Positions 35,004-42,827 of a DNA stretch of 64,000 bases are shown here, piece by piece. This stretch comes from Tunturiibacter gelidiferens (GTDB lineage Bacteria > Acidobacteriota > Terriglobia > Terriglobales > Acidobacteriaceae): NCBI RefSeq assembly GCF_014201335.1, contig NZ_JACHEB010000004.1:124001-188000 (forward strand), read 5' to 3'. The translations under genes were made by a program, and so were the position numbers. The notes beneath the pieces were generated by a model. It was not told where the DNA came from. It worked only from the letters and a program-made list of their open reading frames with translations, and did no database searches. Every line of letters begins with the position of its first letter. Within the stretch, counting starts at the first letter, position 1.

Positions 35004-35498
35004 ATGCATACCGTAAAAGCGATCTACCCCGGGACCTTCGATCCACTGACCAACGGGCACCTCGACCTGATCGCCCGAGGATCGAAGATTGTGGATCAGT
35101 TAGTGGTTGCGATCCTTCGTAACTCCGAAAAGGGGACGCCTCTGTTCACCGTTCCCGAGCGCGAAGAGATGATCACTGAGGCGACCCGCAGCTTTGGCAA
35201 TGTCTCAGTTACCACATTCGACGGTCTTCTGGTCGACTTTGCCCGGCAACAAGGAGCTAAGGCCGTCCTGCGAGGTATTCGGGCCATCAGCGACTACGAG
35301 TATGAGTTCCAGATGGCGATGATGAATCGGAAGCTCGATCCTGAGCTCGAAACGCTCTTCATGATGCCTGCAGAAAAGTACACTTACGTCAGTTCAAGGC
35401 TGATTAAGGGTGTCTTTCAGCTTGGCGGCGACGTCAGCGCACTTGTGCCGCCACTAGTCGTCGAGCGCCTTAAGGCCAAGGTTCCAAACCGGCTCTAA
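35004..35498 (+). CDS. coaD: Phosphopantetheine adenylyltransferase
   Basis: This is the fourth step of coenzyme A synthesis: 4'-phosphopantetheine plus ATP gives dephospho-CoA. It has 164 residues, the usual length, from the ATG at 35004 (MHTVKAIYPGTFDPLTNGH). The T/HxGH nucleotide motif is in TNGHLDLIARGS. KAVLRGIRAISDYEYEFQMA, LETLFMMPAEKYTYVSSRLI and KGVFQLGGDVSALVPPLV complete the family signature. The long upstream open frame has no family match and crosses the divergent promoter. The aminotransferase gene follows at 58 bases. Confidence 0.95.
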   Translation: MHTVKAIYPGTFDPLTNGHLDLIARGSKIVDQLVVAILRNSEKGTPLFTVPEREEMITEATRSFGNVSVTTFDGLLVDFARQQGAKAVLRGIRAISDYEYEFQMAMMNRKLDPELETLFMMPAEKYTYVSSRLIKGVFQLGGDVSALVPPLVVERLKAKVPNRL

Positions 35499-35556
35499 AG
35501 GCCATGAGAAGACTTGCTCCCTTTATCTCGTGGACTAAATCTGCCAAACTAGAGAT

Positions 35557-36753
35557 ATGACCACCGCGACAGCCACGAAGATATTTGCCGACCGCATCGG
35601 CCGAATCGAAGTTTCCGCAACCATGGCGATCACAGCCGCAGCGTTGAAGCTCAAGTCTGAAGGCGTGAATCTTGCAGACTTCGGTGCGGGAGAACCTCAC
35701 TTCTCCACCCCGCGTCACATCAAGGACGCAGCCATCGAGGCGATCGAGAAGAACTTCACGCGCTATACGAACGTGGCTGGCATTCCCGAAGTGCGCAAAG
35801 CGATCGTGGATCGCCACGCCTGCGACTTCGGCTCAAACTACACGCCTGACGAGTGCGTCTTCACCACAGGCGGCAAGCTAGCTCTTTTCAATGCTATTCA
35901 GGTTTTGGTTGACCACGGCGATGAAGTTATTCTTCCCGTCCCTTATTGGGTCTCTTTCAAGGACATCATTCAGTACGCGGGTGGCAAGGTTGTTTTGGTC
36001 GAGAGCAAAGAAGCAGAGAACTTCCGCATCACCGCAAAGATGATTGAGACTGCGATCACGCCGAAGACCAAGGCAATCATCCTTAACACCCCATCGAATC
36101 CTTCTGGTGCTGTGGTCGCTCCCGAGGATCTGGAAGCTATCGTCCGCTTGGCTCATAAGCATGGCATTTATGTTTTGCTCGATGAGTGCTACGTCTACCT
36201 GACGTTCACGGGAGACGTTGTCAGCGGAGGCTCATTCACTGACTGCAAAGAGCACATCGTTGTACTAGGTTCGCTCTCGAAGACCTATGCGATGACAGGT
36301 TGGAGAGCGGGTTTTGCTCTTGGTCCAAAGCCGATCATCGCGGCTATGAGCAAGCTGCAGTCTCAGAGCACTTCAAACACCGCCAGTATGGTGCAGCGAG
36401 CGTCAATTGCTGCGCTCACTGGGTCGCAGGAATGCGTCTCGGAGATGCGCGCCGACTACATCAAACTGCGTGATCAGGCTCTGGCAGGCTTCAAGACCAT
36501 ACCAGGCCTTACCTGCACTGTTCCGCAAGGAGCCTTTTATCTGTATCCCAATATCAGCAAGTTCCTTGGCAAGGGCGGTATTACGTCGGCATCTGATTTG
36601 GCCGCGAAGCTGTTGAGCGAGGCCCATGTTGTTGTCGTACCCGGAGAAGCCTTTGGTACCTCAGAACATATTCGGCTCTCCTACGCCGTTTCGCACGACG
36701 TTGTGGATGAAGGGGTAAAGCGCATGCGAGAGTACTTCGCATCGTTGAGTTAG
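35557..36753 (+). CDS. Class I/II PLP-dependent aminotransferase (aspartate-aminotransferase type)
   Basis: A 398-residue fold-type I aminotransferase. RIEVSATMAITAAALKLKSE and DFGAGEPHFSTPRHIKDAA mark the aspartate-aminotransferase Ib subgroup. NTPSNPSGAV binds PLP-phosphate and carboxylate, LDECYVYLTF holds the pyridine-N Asp/Tyr, and the Schiff-base Lys is in GSLSKTYAMTGWRAGF. HIRLSYAVSHD carries the substrate-binding Arg. It probably interconverts aspartate and oxaloacetate, with related substrates possible. A textbook terminator follows. Confidence 0.92.
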   Translation: MTTATATKIFADRIGRIEVSATMAITAAALKLKSEGVNLADFGAGEPHFSTPRHIKDAAIEAIEKNFTRYTNVAGIPEVRKAIVDRHACDFGSNYTPDECVFTTGGKLALFNAIQVLVDHGDEVILPVPYWVSFKDIIQYAGGKVVLVESKEAENFRITAKMIETAITPKTKAIILNTPSNPSGAVVAPEDLEAIVRLAHKHGIYVLLDECYVYLTFTGDVVSGGSFTDCKEHIVVLGSLSKTYAMTGWRAGFALGPKPIIAAMSKLQSQSTSNTASMVQRASIAALTGSQECVSEMRADYIKLRDQALAGFKTIPGLTCTVPQGAFYLYPNISKFLGKGGITSASDLAAKLLSEAHVVVVPGEAFGTSEHIRLSYAVSHDVVDEGVKRMREYFASLS

Positions 36754-36771
36754 CTGTTGATCTTACGTCTG

Positions 36772-36804
36772 GACCGCACTGCTCGTTTACAGTGCGGTCT
36801 TTTT
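36772..36804 (+). terminator. Rho-independent terminator after the aminotransferase
   Basis: GACCGCACTG (36772-36781) pairs with CAGTGCGGTC (36790-36799) around an 8-nt loop and is followed by T5. Confidence 0.9.
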
Positions 36805-36820
36805 ACTAAGATGGAGGCTT

Positions 36821-37984
36821 ATGCCCATTGAAGGCAGTAAGACGGAGCTGAAGTTCGCTCCGGTAATTCTTGCAGGCGGCAGCGGAACACGGTTCTGGCC
36901 TCGTAGCCGAAAGGCGCGTGCGAAGCAGGTGTTGGCTCTGGATGGAGAGCGCACCATGATTCAGCAGACGGTTGAGCGTCTGACTCCGCTGGTTGATCCC
37001 GCCGAAGTCTGGGTGATTACGAACAGCCTGCTGGATGACCTTATCGCCGAGCAACTTCCTGAGGTGTCTCGCGAGCATATCCTGAGCGAACCTGCGGCGA
37101 GGAATACTGCGCCTGCGTGTGCTCTTGCTGCGTTCCTGCTGGAGCCGAGTTCACCAGAGACGGTGATTGGCATCTTTCCGTCCGATCATGTGGTGAAGAA
37201 TATAGCTCGGTTTGCGGAGGTGATTCGCGCTGGGATTGCCCTTGCTGCGAGTGGGGAGAAGATTGTCGTTCTTGGCGTTCCTCCGACGCGCGCTGAGACT
37301 GGTTATGGCTACATCGAACTGGGCGAGGTTGTGAAGCCTTCGCAGGTTCCTGGCTCAGTTGCGGTTCGTCGTGTGAAGAGGTTCACCGAGAAGCCTAATG
37401 CCGAGGTTGCGGAGCAGTTTGTTGCGTCGGGGAACTATGCGTGGAATGGAGGCATCTTCCTCTGGAGTGCGCGAACTCTGGCTAACGCGATTCGCGAGCA
37501 TTGTCCTGCGATGGCTCCGTTGCTGGAGCGGATTGCTGTGGCTCATCGCACGTCGAAGGAGGAGTTCGAGCGCGTCTTCACCGAGGTTTATCCGCTGTGC
37601 GACAACATCAGCATCGACTATGCGGTTCTAGAGCCGCGCTCGGCTAAAGGCGAAGCAGGCGCTGAGATCTACAGTCTTCCAGGCGACTTCGAGTGGAATG
37701 ATCTGGGCTGCTGGTCGGCGCTGCATGAGCATGCGTCTGGCTGTCCGCCGGAGAACGTTTCGCTGGTGAATGTGTTCGAAGGCGAAGATCCGCTTTGCAT
37801 CTCGATCGACTCGAGTGGGAACTACATTCACGCTCCAGGTAAGGTGATTGCGCTGGTTGGCGTGACGAATCTTGTTGTGGTTCAGACGAAAGATGCCTTG
37901 CTGATTACGACTCGTGAACGATCGCAGGATGTTGGCAAGGTCGTTGCGGAGTTGAAGAGTGCTGGGCGGGAAGATCTCATCTAG
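36821..37984 (+). CDS. manC: Mannose-1-phosphate guanylyltransferase
   Basis: The enzyme makes GDP-mannose from mannose-1-phosphate and GTP. It has 387 residues, with only the nucleotidyltransferase and left-handed helix regions and no C-terminal isomerase domain. Motifs: PVILAGGSGTRFWPRSRKAR (pyrophosphorylase loop), IGIFPSDHVV, GYGYIELGEVV, KRFTEKPNAEVAEQF, YAWNGGIFLWSA and FEWNDLGCWSALHEH. The phosphohexomutase 57 bases downstream would supply its substrate. The two form a GDP-mannose unit for glycan synthesis. Confidence 0.93.
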   Translation: MPIEGSKTELKFAPVILAGGSGTRFWPRSRKARAKQVLALDGERTMIQQTVERLTPLVDPAEVWVITNSLLDDLIAEQLPEVSREHILSEPAARNTAPACALAAFLLEPSSPETVIGIFPSDHVVKNIARFAEVIRAGIALAASGEKIVVLGVPPTRAETGYGYIELGEVVKPSQVPGSVAVRRVKRFTEKPNAEVAEQFVASGNYAWNGGIFLWSARTLANAIREHCPAMAPLLERIAVAHRTSKEEFERVFTEVYPLCDNISIDYAVLEPRSAKGEAGAEIYSLPGDFEWNDLGCWSALHEHASGCPPENVSLVNVFEGEDPLCISIDSSGNYIHAPGKVIALVGVTNLVVVQTKDALLITTRERSQDVGKVVAELKSAGREDLI

Positions 37985-38041
37985 CACTGATCTCTAATCT
38001 GCGGTCGTGGCATCAATTCATTCAGGAAAATTGAACAAACT

Positions 38042-39493
38042 ATGGCGGAGACAGTTGTAAAGTTTGGCACTGACGGCTGGCGGGGCATCATTGCTGATGA
38101 CTTCACATATGCGAATGTGCGGGTCGCGGCGGCTGCGATTGCGAACTATGTTTTAGCGAAGGAAGATGCGGCGGCCGGGGTGTGTATCGCTTACGATACG
38201 CGGTTCGGCTCGCACTCTTTCGCCAAGGTTGTTGCCGAAGTGCTGGCGGGGGCGGGCATTCCGGTGGCTATGGCCTCGGAGATTACACCGACGCCTGCGC
38301 TTTCGTACGCGGTGCGCGAGCGCAAGGCTGCAGGCGGCGTGATGATCACCTCGAGCCATAATCCAGCCGAGTGGAATGGCGTGAAGTACAAGGCCAGCTA
38401 TGGCGGTTCGGGCAAGCCTTCGATCATGTCTGAGATCGAGAGCTATCTGGATAAGCCGCTGGCGAAGGCGGCGAAGCCTGCGCCTGTCGAGACGGTCGAT
38501 TTCAACACGGATTACGTTGCTGCGATTGCGCGGTTTGTCGATCTCGATGCCATTCGCTCCTCTGGGTACAAGTTTTTGATCGATTGCATGTATGGCGCGG
38601 GCCGGGGGGTGGTTGCGGGCATCTTTTCGCGGGCGGGGGTCCCTTTCGTCGAGATTCGCAATGAGATCAATCCAGCGTTTCCAGGGATCAATCCGGAGCC
38701 GATTCTGCCGCATATCAAGGCTTCGCAGGTTGCTGTGGTTGCGGAGAAGTGCGATGCGGGGCTGATCACGGATGGAGATGCGGACCGGATTGGTGCCGTG
38801 GATGAGCATGGCAACGTGGTGGATGCGCACAAGATCTTTGCGGTGCTGTTGAAGTGGTTGCTCGAACGCAAGAAGTGGCCCGGCGATGTTACACGCGCCT
38901 TCAATACGACGAAGATGCTGGACCGGATCTGCGCGAGGTATGGGCGGCGGTTGCATGAGCACGGGATCGGCTTCAAGTATGTGTGCGACCTGATGCTCGA
39001 GCAGGAGATTCTAATCGGCGGCGAAGAGTCGGGCGGCATTGGCATCAGCAGGCATCTGCCGGAGCGCGATGGAATGCTGAACTCGCTGCTGCTGGCCAAT
39101 GTGATGGCGGATGAGAAGAAGACGCTGGGGCAGCTTGTCGCGGCGTTACAGGAGGAGTTCGGCGAACACCAGTATGGGCGCATCGATATGCACATCGATG
39201 AGGAGCTGAAGCAGTCGGCGATTGCAAGAGCCAAGGCTTTGAAGGAGTCGGTGGGAGCGGCGGACTTTGCGGGGTTGAAGGTACTGCGGGTGGAGACGCT
39301 GGATGGAATTAAATTCTTTCTGGAGAATCCTGACTGCGCGCGGAAGCCAAATGCGGCGGAGACGTGGCTGTTGCTTCGGGCTTCGGGGACTGAGCCTTTG
39401 CTGCGGGTGTACTGCGAGAGCTGTTCTGTAGAGTCGGTGGACCGGGTGCTGGCGGCGGCGAAGACGTTTGTGCTACAGGGTCGTGGCGCTTGA
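38042..39493 (+). CDS. Phosphoglucomutase/phosphomannomutase family protein
   Basis: A 483-residue alpha-D-phosphohexomutase. FGTDGWRGIIADDFTYANVR opens domain 1. The phosphoserine loop is MITSSHNPAEWNGVKYKASY, the Mg site LITDGDADRIGAVDEHG, the sugar loop GGEESGGIGISRHLPERDGM and the phosphate-binding RASGTEPLLRVY. Downstream of manC it most likely converts mannose-6-phosphate to mannose-1-phosphate, but family members often accept glucose as well. Its stop overlaps the TTG start of the HAD gene by four bases. A very long antisense open frame is a by-product of codon bias. Confidence 0.9.
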   Translation: MAETVVKFGTDGWRGIIADDFTYANVRVAAAAIANYVLAKEDAAAGVCIAYDTRFGSHSFAKVVAEVLAGAGIPVAMASEITPTPALSYAVRERKAAGGVMITSSHNPAEWNGVKYKASYGGSGKPSIMSEIESYLDKPLAKAAKPAPVETVDFNTDYVAAIARFVDLDAIRSSGYKFLIDCMYGAGRGVVAGIFSRAGVPFVEIRNEINPAFPGINPEPILPHIKASQVAVVAEKCDAGLITDGDADRIGAVDEHGNVVDAHKIFAVLLKWLLERKKWPGDVTRAFNTTKMLDRICARYGRRLHEHGIGFKYVCDLMLEQEILIGGEESGGIGISRHLPERDGMLNSLLLANVMADEKKTLGQLVAALQEEFGEHQYGRIDMHIDEELKQSAIARAKALKESVGAADFAGLKVLRVETLDGIKFFLENPDCARKPNAAETWLLLRASGTEPLLRVYCESCSVESVDRVLAAAKTFVLQGRGA

Positions 39494-40155
39494 GCGACGA
39501 CGTCCGCGTGAAGGCGAAGGGCATTTTGTTCGATATGGATGGAGTGTTGATCAGCTCCATTGGTGCTGTGGTGCGTTGCTGGCGGCAGTGGGCGGAGCAC
39601 TATGAGATTCCGAATGCGGAGGTCTACGAGGTGCCGCATGGGATGCGCGCTATCGAGGTTGTGAAGGCGCTGCGCCCGGATATCGATCCGGAGGAGGGGC
39701 TTCGGTATATCGAGGACTTGGAGATGGATGATATGGCTGACCTGGTGGTGTTGCCGGGGGCCAAGGCTCTGCTGGAGAGCCTGCCGGTGGAGCGGTGGGC
39801 GATTGTGACCTCGGCGACGAAGAGACTTATGCTGGCCCGGCTGAAGGTGGCGGGTCTGCCGATCCCGGAGCGGATTATCAGCGCGGACATGGTGGAGCGA
39901 GGCAAGCCCGATCCAGAACCGTATCGGCGTGGTGCGGAGCTGTTGGGATTGCGGCCAGAGGATTGTCTGGTGGTGGAAGATGCGCCTTCGGGTGTAGGTG
40001 CAGGTTTGGCTGCTGGTGCTCGCGTGCTTGGCGTGGTGGGGACGCACAGCGCTGAAGAATTGGTAGGTGCCCAGTGGATTGTAGGGTCGCTTGAGGGCGT
40101 AAAGGTGACCGTAAGTGCAGAGGGGCTGGAGCTTCGATTCACTCCTCTGACCTGA
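39490..40155 (+). CDS. HAD-superfamily phosphatase
   Basis: A 221-residue subfamily-IA HAD hydrolase. Motif I is KGILFDMDGVLISS (nucleophile Asp, acid Asp), motif II is WAIVTSATKRLMLARL, motif III GKPDPEPYRRGAELLGLRP and motif IV LVVEDAPSGVGAGLAAGA. The helical cap holds PHGMRAIEVVKALRPDIDPE. It resembles sugar-phosphate phosphatases of the GS1/glycerol-3-phosphatase type. It begins with TTG, overlapping the mutase stop (TTGA), so it is coupled to the GDP-mannose genes. It might clean up sugar phosphates. Confidence 0.87.
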   Translation: MSDDVRVKAKGILFDMDGVLISSIGAVVRCWRQWAEHYEIPNAEVYEVPHGMRAIEVVKALRPDIDPEEGLRYIEDLEMDDMADLVVLPGAKALLESLPVERWAIVTSATKRLMLARLKVAGLPIPERIISADMVERGKPDPEPYRRGAELLGLRPEDCLVVEDAPSGVGAGLAAGARVLGVVGTHSAEELVGAQWIVGSLEGVKVTVSAEGLELRFTPLT

Positions 40156-40373
40156 GTTAGAGAGAGTTCGCGTCGATAGATGGTGGGTTCTCTTGACCGA
40201 CACTTGTGATTCCTCTCTTCGACTCGAGGGTCCCCCCCCATTACCTTGGCGTAAGTTGCTTTGTATCAACTACTTGCGAGACATCGTTCCTTGCAAATTC
40301 TTCATTACAAAAGTCTTACGGCTAAATTCCTCCAGCCAAAGGAGTTACGGCCAGAGTCTGCCTTGAGACGCGA
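40156..40373. other. Intergenic region upstream of element B
   Basis: It has eight C at 40232-40239 and a small CTCC/GGAG stem near 40330-40345 flanked by GGC and GCC. I see no gene. The HAD gene ends at its left side and element B begins at its right side. Confidence 0.35.
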
Positions 40374-40505
40374 AAAAGCCCCGGGGTTGCCGGGGCTTTT
40401 CTTAGTCTGAGTCAACTATAGCGAATTGAATGGAACTCATACGCCACGCGTATATAGGTGATTATGAGCTTGTTATGGGCTTTCGGGGCTTGACAAGGTT
40501 TTTCC
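40374..40505 (-). repeat. Conserved two-copy intergenic element, copy B (candidate small RNA)
   Basis: On the minus strand the order equals copy A: block 1 ending TGTCAAGCCCC (40505-40485), a 36-nt spacer, block 2 CGTGGCGTATGAGTT (40448-40434), 13 nt, TATAGT (40420-40415), and the hairpin AAAAGCCCCGG/CCGGGGCTTTT (40400-40374). The spacer sequence is unrelated to copy A but equal in length. Around block 2, ATACGC and GCGTAT form a perfect small hairpin. Copy B starts two bases after the stop of the minus-strand membrane-protein gene and ends before the convergent HAD gene, as copy A lies after recA. The hairpin alone would act as a bidirectional terminator. Confidence 0.6.
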
Positions 40506-40507
40506 GT

Positions 40508-40858
40508 CTACCAGTGAATGGAGGGGCTGAAGATGTAGTGGGTTTCGAGGAATGATGCGAGCGGGAAGAGGATCAGCATGATGGCGGTGGCCCAGTAGAA
40601 GAGCTGCAGGGGGAGGGTGGCGGAGAGGGAGGGGTGGGGGTAAGGTTCGGCTTCGCGGAAGATGAAGGCGCCGACGAGGGAGATGCCTGCCGAAAGGGCC
40701 AGGAGGAGAAGCGAGTCGATGACGCGGTCTCGAATTGCTTGGTGAGGCTGGAGTAGGAGCTGGGGGTCTTCGAGGGTGAAGAAGATGGTGTGGAAGACAG
40801 CGAAGAGGGAGAGCAGGCAGAGGAGAAGAGCTACGGGTTTGGCGAGTTCGAGCAGCAT
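40508..40858 (-). CDS. Hypothetical membrane protein, three helices
   Basis: A 116-residue protein with hydrophobic segments near residues 6-28, 48-66 and 84-106, and polar loops EDPQLLLQPHQAIRDR and REAEPYPHPSLSA. I recognise no family. It is the last gene of a minus-strand group starting at kdsB, 39 bases after the first VOC gene, and element B begins directly after its stop. Confidence 0.6.
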   Translation of the reverse strand: MLLELAKPVALLLCLLSLFAVFHTIFFTLEDPQLLLQPHQAIRDRVIDSLLLLALSAGISLVGAFIFREAEPYPHPSLSATLPLQLFYWATAIMLILFPLASFLETHYIFSPSIHW

Positions 40859-40897
40859 GCTCCGGCTCCGCTTGTAGTTTACTGCACAGCCATCCGG

Positions 40898-41317
40898 TTA
40901 ATTCGCTGGACCGGCGAAGAGGATGAGATTCCCGTCGGGATCGATCACGATGAAGGTACTGGCGCCCCAGGGTTCCTTCTTTAATGTTTGACGAAAGCGT
41001 ACTCCTGCGGCCTGGTAGCTCAAAAAGAGCTGTTGGATGTCGTCTGCGGTTGCGAGGGTGAGCGAAGCAGAGAGCAACTGCTCTCGCTCGCGAATATCGC
41101 CAACGAACACGGGTTCATCGATCATCCGCAGATTGAGCCGCGCATGGTCTCGGGTGACTTGGCCGAAGTGGGGTGGATCGCCGTAGACGAAGGCAACCGT
41201 GAAGCCGAGCTTATCGGTATAGAAATCGCAGGATGCTTTGATGTCTGCAACAAACAGTTGCGCTTCGGTTGAACTGAGAACAGGGCGAAGTAGAGTCTGT
41301 TCGGCTTGATGGGTCAT
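40898..41317 (-). CDS. VOC-superfamily (glyoxalase-like) protein
   Basis: A 139-residue protein with two beta-alpha-beta-beta-beta modules. AQLFVADIKASCDFYTDKLG opens module 1, RDHARLNLRMIDEP carries possible metal ligands, and LTLATADDIQQLFLSYQAAG and VIDPDGNLILFAGPAN form module 2. Such proteins act in small-molecule detoxification or resistance; its substrate is unknown. It lies 18 bases after the other VOC gene, and the two may form a heteromer or a recent duplicate pair, but they are quite different in sequence. Confidence 0.8.
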   Translation of the reverse strand: MTHQAEQTLLRPVLSSTEAQLFVADIKASCDFYTDKLGFTVAFVYGDPPHFGQVTRDHARLNLRMIDEPVFVGDIREREQLLSASLTLATADDIQQLFLSYQAAGVRFRQTLKKEPWGASTFIVIDPDGNLILFAGPAN

Positions 41318-41335
41318 GGCGCTCGCTCCAGCAGC

Positions 41336-41698
41336 TTAGTCGTGATGGAAGTAAAAGAGATTTCCGTCCAGATCCTTCACCGTGAACTGGCGCAGTCCCC
41401 AGGGTTTTCTTTCCAGAGGATCCACGATGTTCGCGCCTAACGCGGTTAATTCCTGGAACGAGGCATCGACGTCTTCAGCGAATACCCAGTGAACGGTGGG
41501 TTCGAATGGCGGTTCTCTTTTGCGAAAGAATATTGCCACGTTATCGCGTGAGACTGCGCCAATCTCTTTGTCGGGGTAAAGCCACCCGATCTGAAAGCCG
41601 AGTGCGTCTCTGTAGTGCTGCTGTGCCCGTTCGACATCGGCGACGGGCAGCTCCGGCACTGGATGACCAATCGAGTTCGTCTTCTCTTTTGCGCCCAT
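41336..41698 (-). CDS. VOC-superfamily (bleomycin-resistance-like) protein
   Basis: A 120-residue protein. VPELPVADVERAQQHYRDAL, GFQIGWLYPDKEIGAVSRDN, VAIFFRKREPPFEPTVHWVF, DVDASFQELTALGANIVDP and FTVKDLDGNLFYFHHD follow the VOC layout. The Glu/His metal positions of glyoxalase I are incomplete, which resembles the bleomycin-binding branch. It lies 63 bases downstream of kdsB on the same strand. There is no evident functional link to KDO. Confidence 0.8.
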   Translation of the reverse strand: MGAKEKTNSIGHPVPELPVADVERAQQHYRDALGFQIGWLYPDKEIGAVSRDNVAIFFRKREPPFEPTVHWVFAEDVDASFQELTALGANIVDPLERKPWGLRQFTVKDLDGNLFYFHHD

Positions 41699-41761
41699 GG
41701 AAGCTCTCCTTGCACTCCTTTATGGACCAAGACCGATTTGGCGTCAAATTGGGAGAGTGCA

Positions 41762-42484
41762 TCAGCGTTGGAGGAGGGCTTCGACGCGGTGAAGGTCTTC
41801 TTCGGTGTCGACTCCGATGGTGTCGTGTTCGGTGGGCTCGACGTGGATGGGGATGTTGTTTTCGAGGAAGCGGAGTTGTTCGAGGCGCTCGGTTTGTTCG
41901 AGGAGGCTGGGGGGTAGGGTGGGGAAGCGCTCGAGGATGGCTTTGCGGTAGGCGTAGAGGCCGATGTGCTTCCAGTATTGGGGGGATAGGCCGTCGCGAT
42001 CATAAGGGATGGTGGATCGGGAGAAGTAGAGGGCGCAGCCGTCGGTGGCGGTGACTACCTTTACGGCGTTGGGGTTGATGATGTTTTCGGGCGTGCAGAG
42101 GACTTTGAGGGTGGAGACTACGACGTGCTGCTGGGTGAAGGGGCGGAGGAGGGCGGTGAGGTGCTCGGGTTTGAGCAGGGGTTCGTCGCCCTGGATGTTG
42201 ACGTAGATGTCGGCGTGGTGGTGGCGGGCGACGGCGTGGACGCGGTCGGTGCCGCTGGGGAGGTCGGGCGAGGTGAGCTGGACGGGCCATTGATTGCGGT
42301 GGCAGAGCTCGGCGACCTCGTCGGAGTCGGTGGCGATGAGGACGCGGTCGAGCTGGGGGCAGGCGCTGGCGGCATCGTAGACCCAGGCGAGCATGGGGCG
42401 TCCGGCGATGGTACGGAGGACTTTGCGTGGGAGGCGCGTGGAGGCTAGGCGGGCGGGGATTACGCCGAGGATGGTCGGCTTCAC
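41762..42484 (-). CDS. kdsB: 3-deoxy-manno-octulosonate cytidylyltransferase
   Basis: KdsB activates KDO as CMP-KDO for LPS inner core. It has 240 residues, near the family norm. ILGVIPARLASTRLPRKVLR is the CTP-binding loop, IATDSDEVAELCHRNQWPVQ, LTSPDLPSGTDRVHAVARHH, YVNIQGDEPLLKPEHL (metal-binding Asp), CALYFSRSTIPYDRDG and WKHIGLYAYRKAILERF are all family segments, and EPTEHDTIGVDTEEDLHRVE ends it. It supports a Gram-negative organism with LPS. No other kds genes are nearby. Confidence 0.94.
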   Translation of the reverse strand: MKPTILGVIPARLASTRLPRKVLRTIAGRPMLAWVYDAASACPQLDRVLIATDSDEVAELCHRNQWPVQLTSPDLPSGTDRVHAVARHHHADIYVNIQGDEPLLKPEHLTALLRPFTQQHVVVSTLKVLCTPENIINPNAVKVVTATDGCALYFSRSTIPYDRDGLSPQYWKHIGLYAYRKAILERFPTLPPSLLEQTERLEQLRFLENNIPIHVEPTEHDTIGVDTEEDLHRVEALLQR

Positions 42485-42604
42485 CTCGCTGCCGGTCGGC
42501 TTTTCGCTGTGGCCGGAATCAAGTATGATTGGAGATGGCTGTGCCGTGGCGATCGTTCTCTCTGACTACAGAGATGTTTGTGCCGGCATACCCCTTGAAC
42601 ACAT

Positions 42605-42681
42605 GGCGGTGTAGCTCAGATGGTTAGAGCGACGGACTCATAACCCGTAGGTCGGCAGTTCGATTCTGCCCACCGCCACCA
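42605..42681 (+). tRNA. tRNA-Met (CAT anticodon), CCA encoded
   Basis: Cloverleaf: acceptor GGCGGTG/CACCGCC, D arm GCTC-AGATGGTTA-GAGC, anticodon arm ACGGA-CTCATAA-CCCGT, variable AGGTC, T arm GGCAG-TTCGATT-CTGCC, then ACCA. The 31-39 pair is A-C, a mismatch, and all other stems pair. The anticodon CAT means Met, or Ile if lysidine-modified. The D-arm and the G-C-rich acceptor fit elongator Met; it lacks the three G-C pairs of initiator tRNA in the anticodon stem. Confidence 0.9.
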
Positions 42682-42697
42682 AAGTGTTATAGCGACT

Positions 42698-42753
42698 GCA
42701 GGCGCACTCTCTATGGATCGAGAGTATCATTTTGTCTATGTAGTATCGCCTGC
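42698..42753 (+). other. Nested stem-loop downstream of tRNA-Met
   Basis: GCAGGCG (42698-42704) pairs with CGCCTGC (42747-42753). Inside it ACTCTC (42706-42711) pairs with GAGAGT (42720-42725). GCCTGCGGG is repeated at 42748-42756 and 42765-42773. There is no T-run. It could be a processing or leader structure between the tRNA and the S41-like gene. Confidence 0.4.
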
Positions 42754-42827
42754 GGGGAGCTTTTGCCTGCGGGATGCGTCTAACCGGTATTGTGCCGGGA
42801 ACACCCCTTTTGGAGTCGCACTGAACT

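Noticed and set aside
38512..40269. A 585-codon open frame antisense to the phosphohexomutase and HAD genes
   Set aside because: Composition is Ser/Arg/His-rich with no family motifs, and it lies wholly opposite two well-conserved genes. It is a by-product of high-GC codon bias.
40485..40505. TTGACA in element B as a -35 promoter box
   Set aside because: No -10 at 16-18 bases in either copy, while the whole 21-nt block is conserved. It is more likely part of the element.
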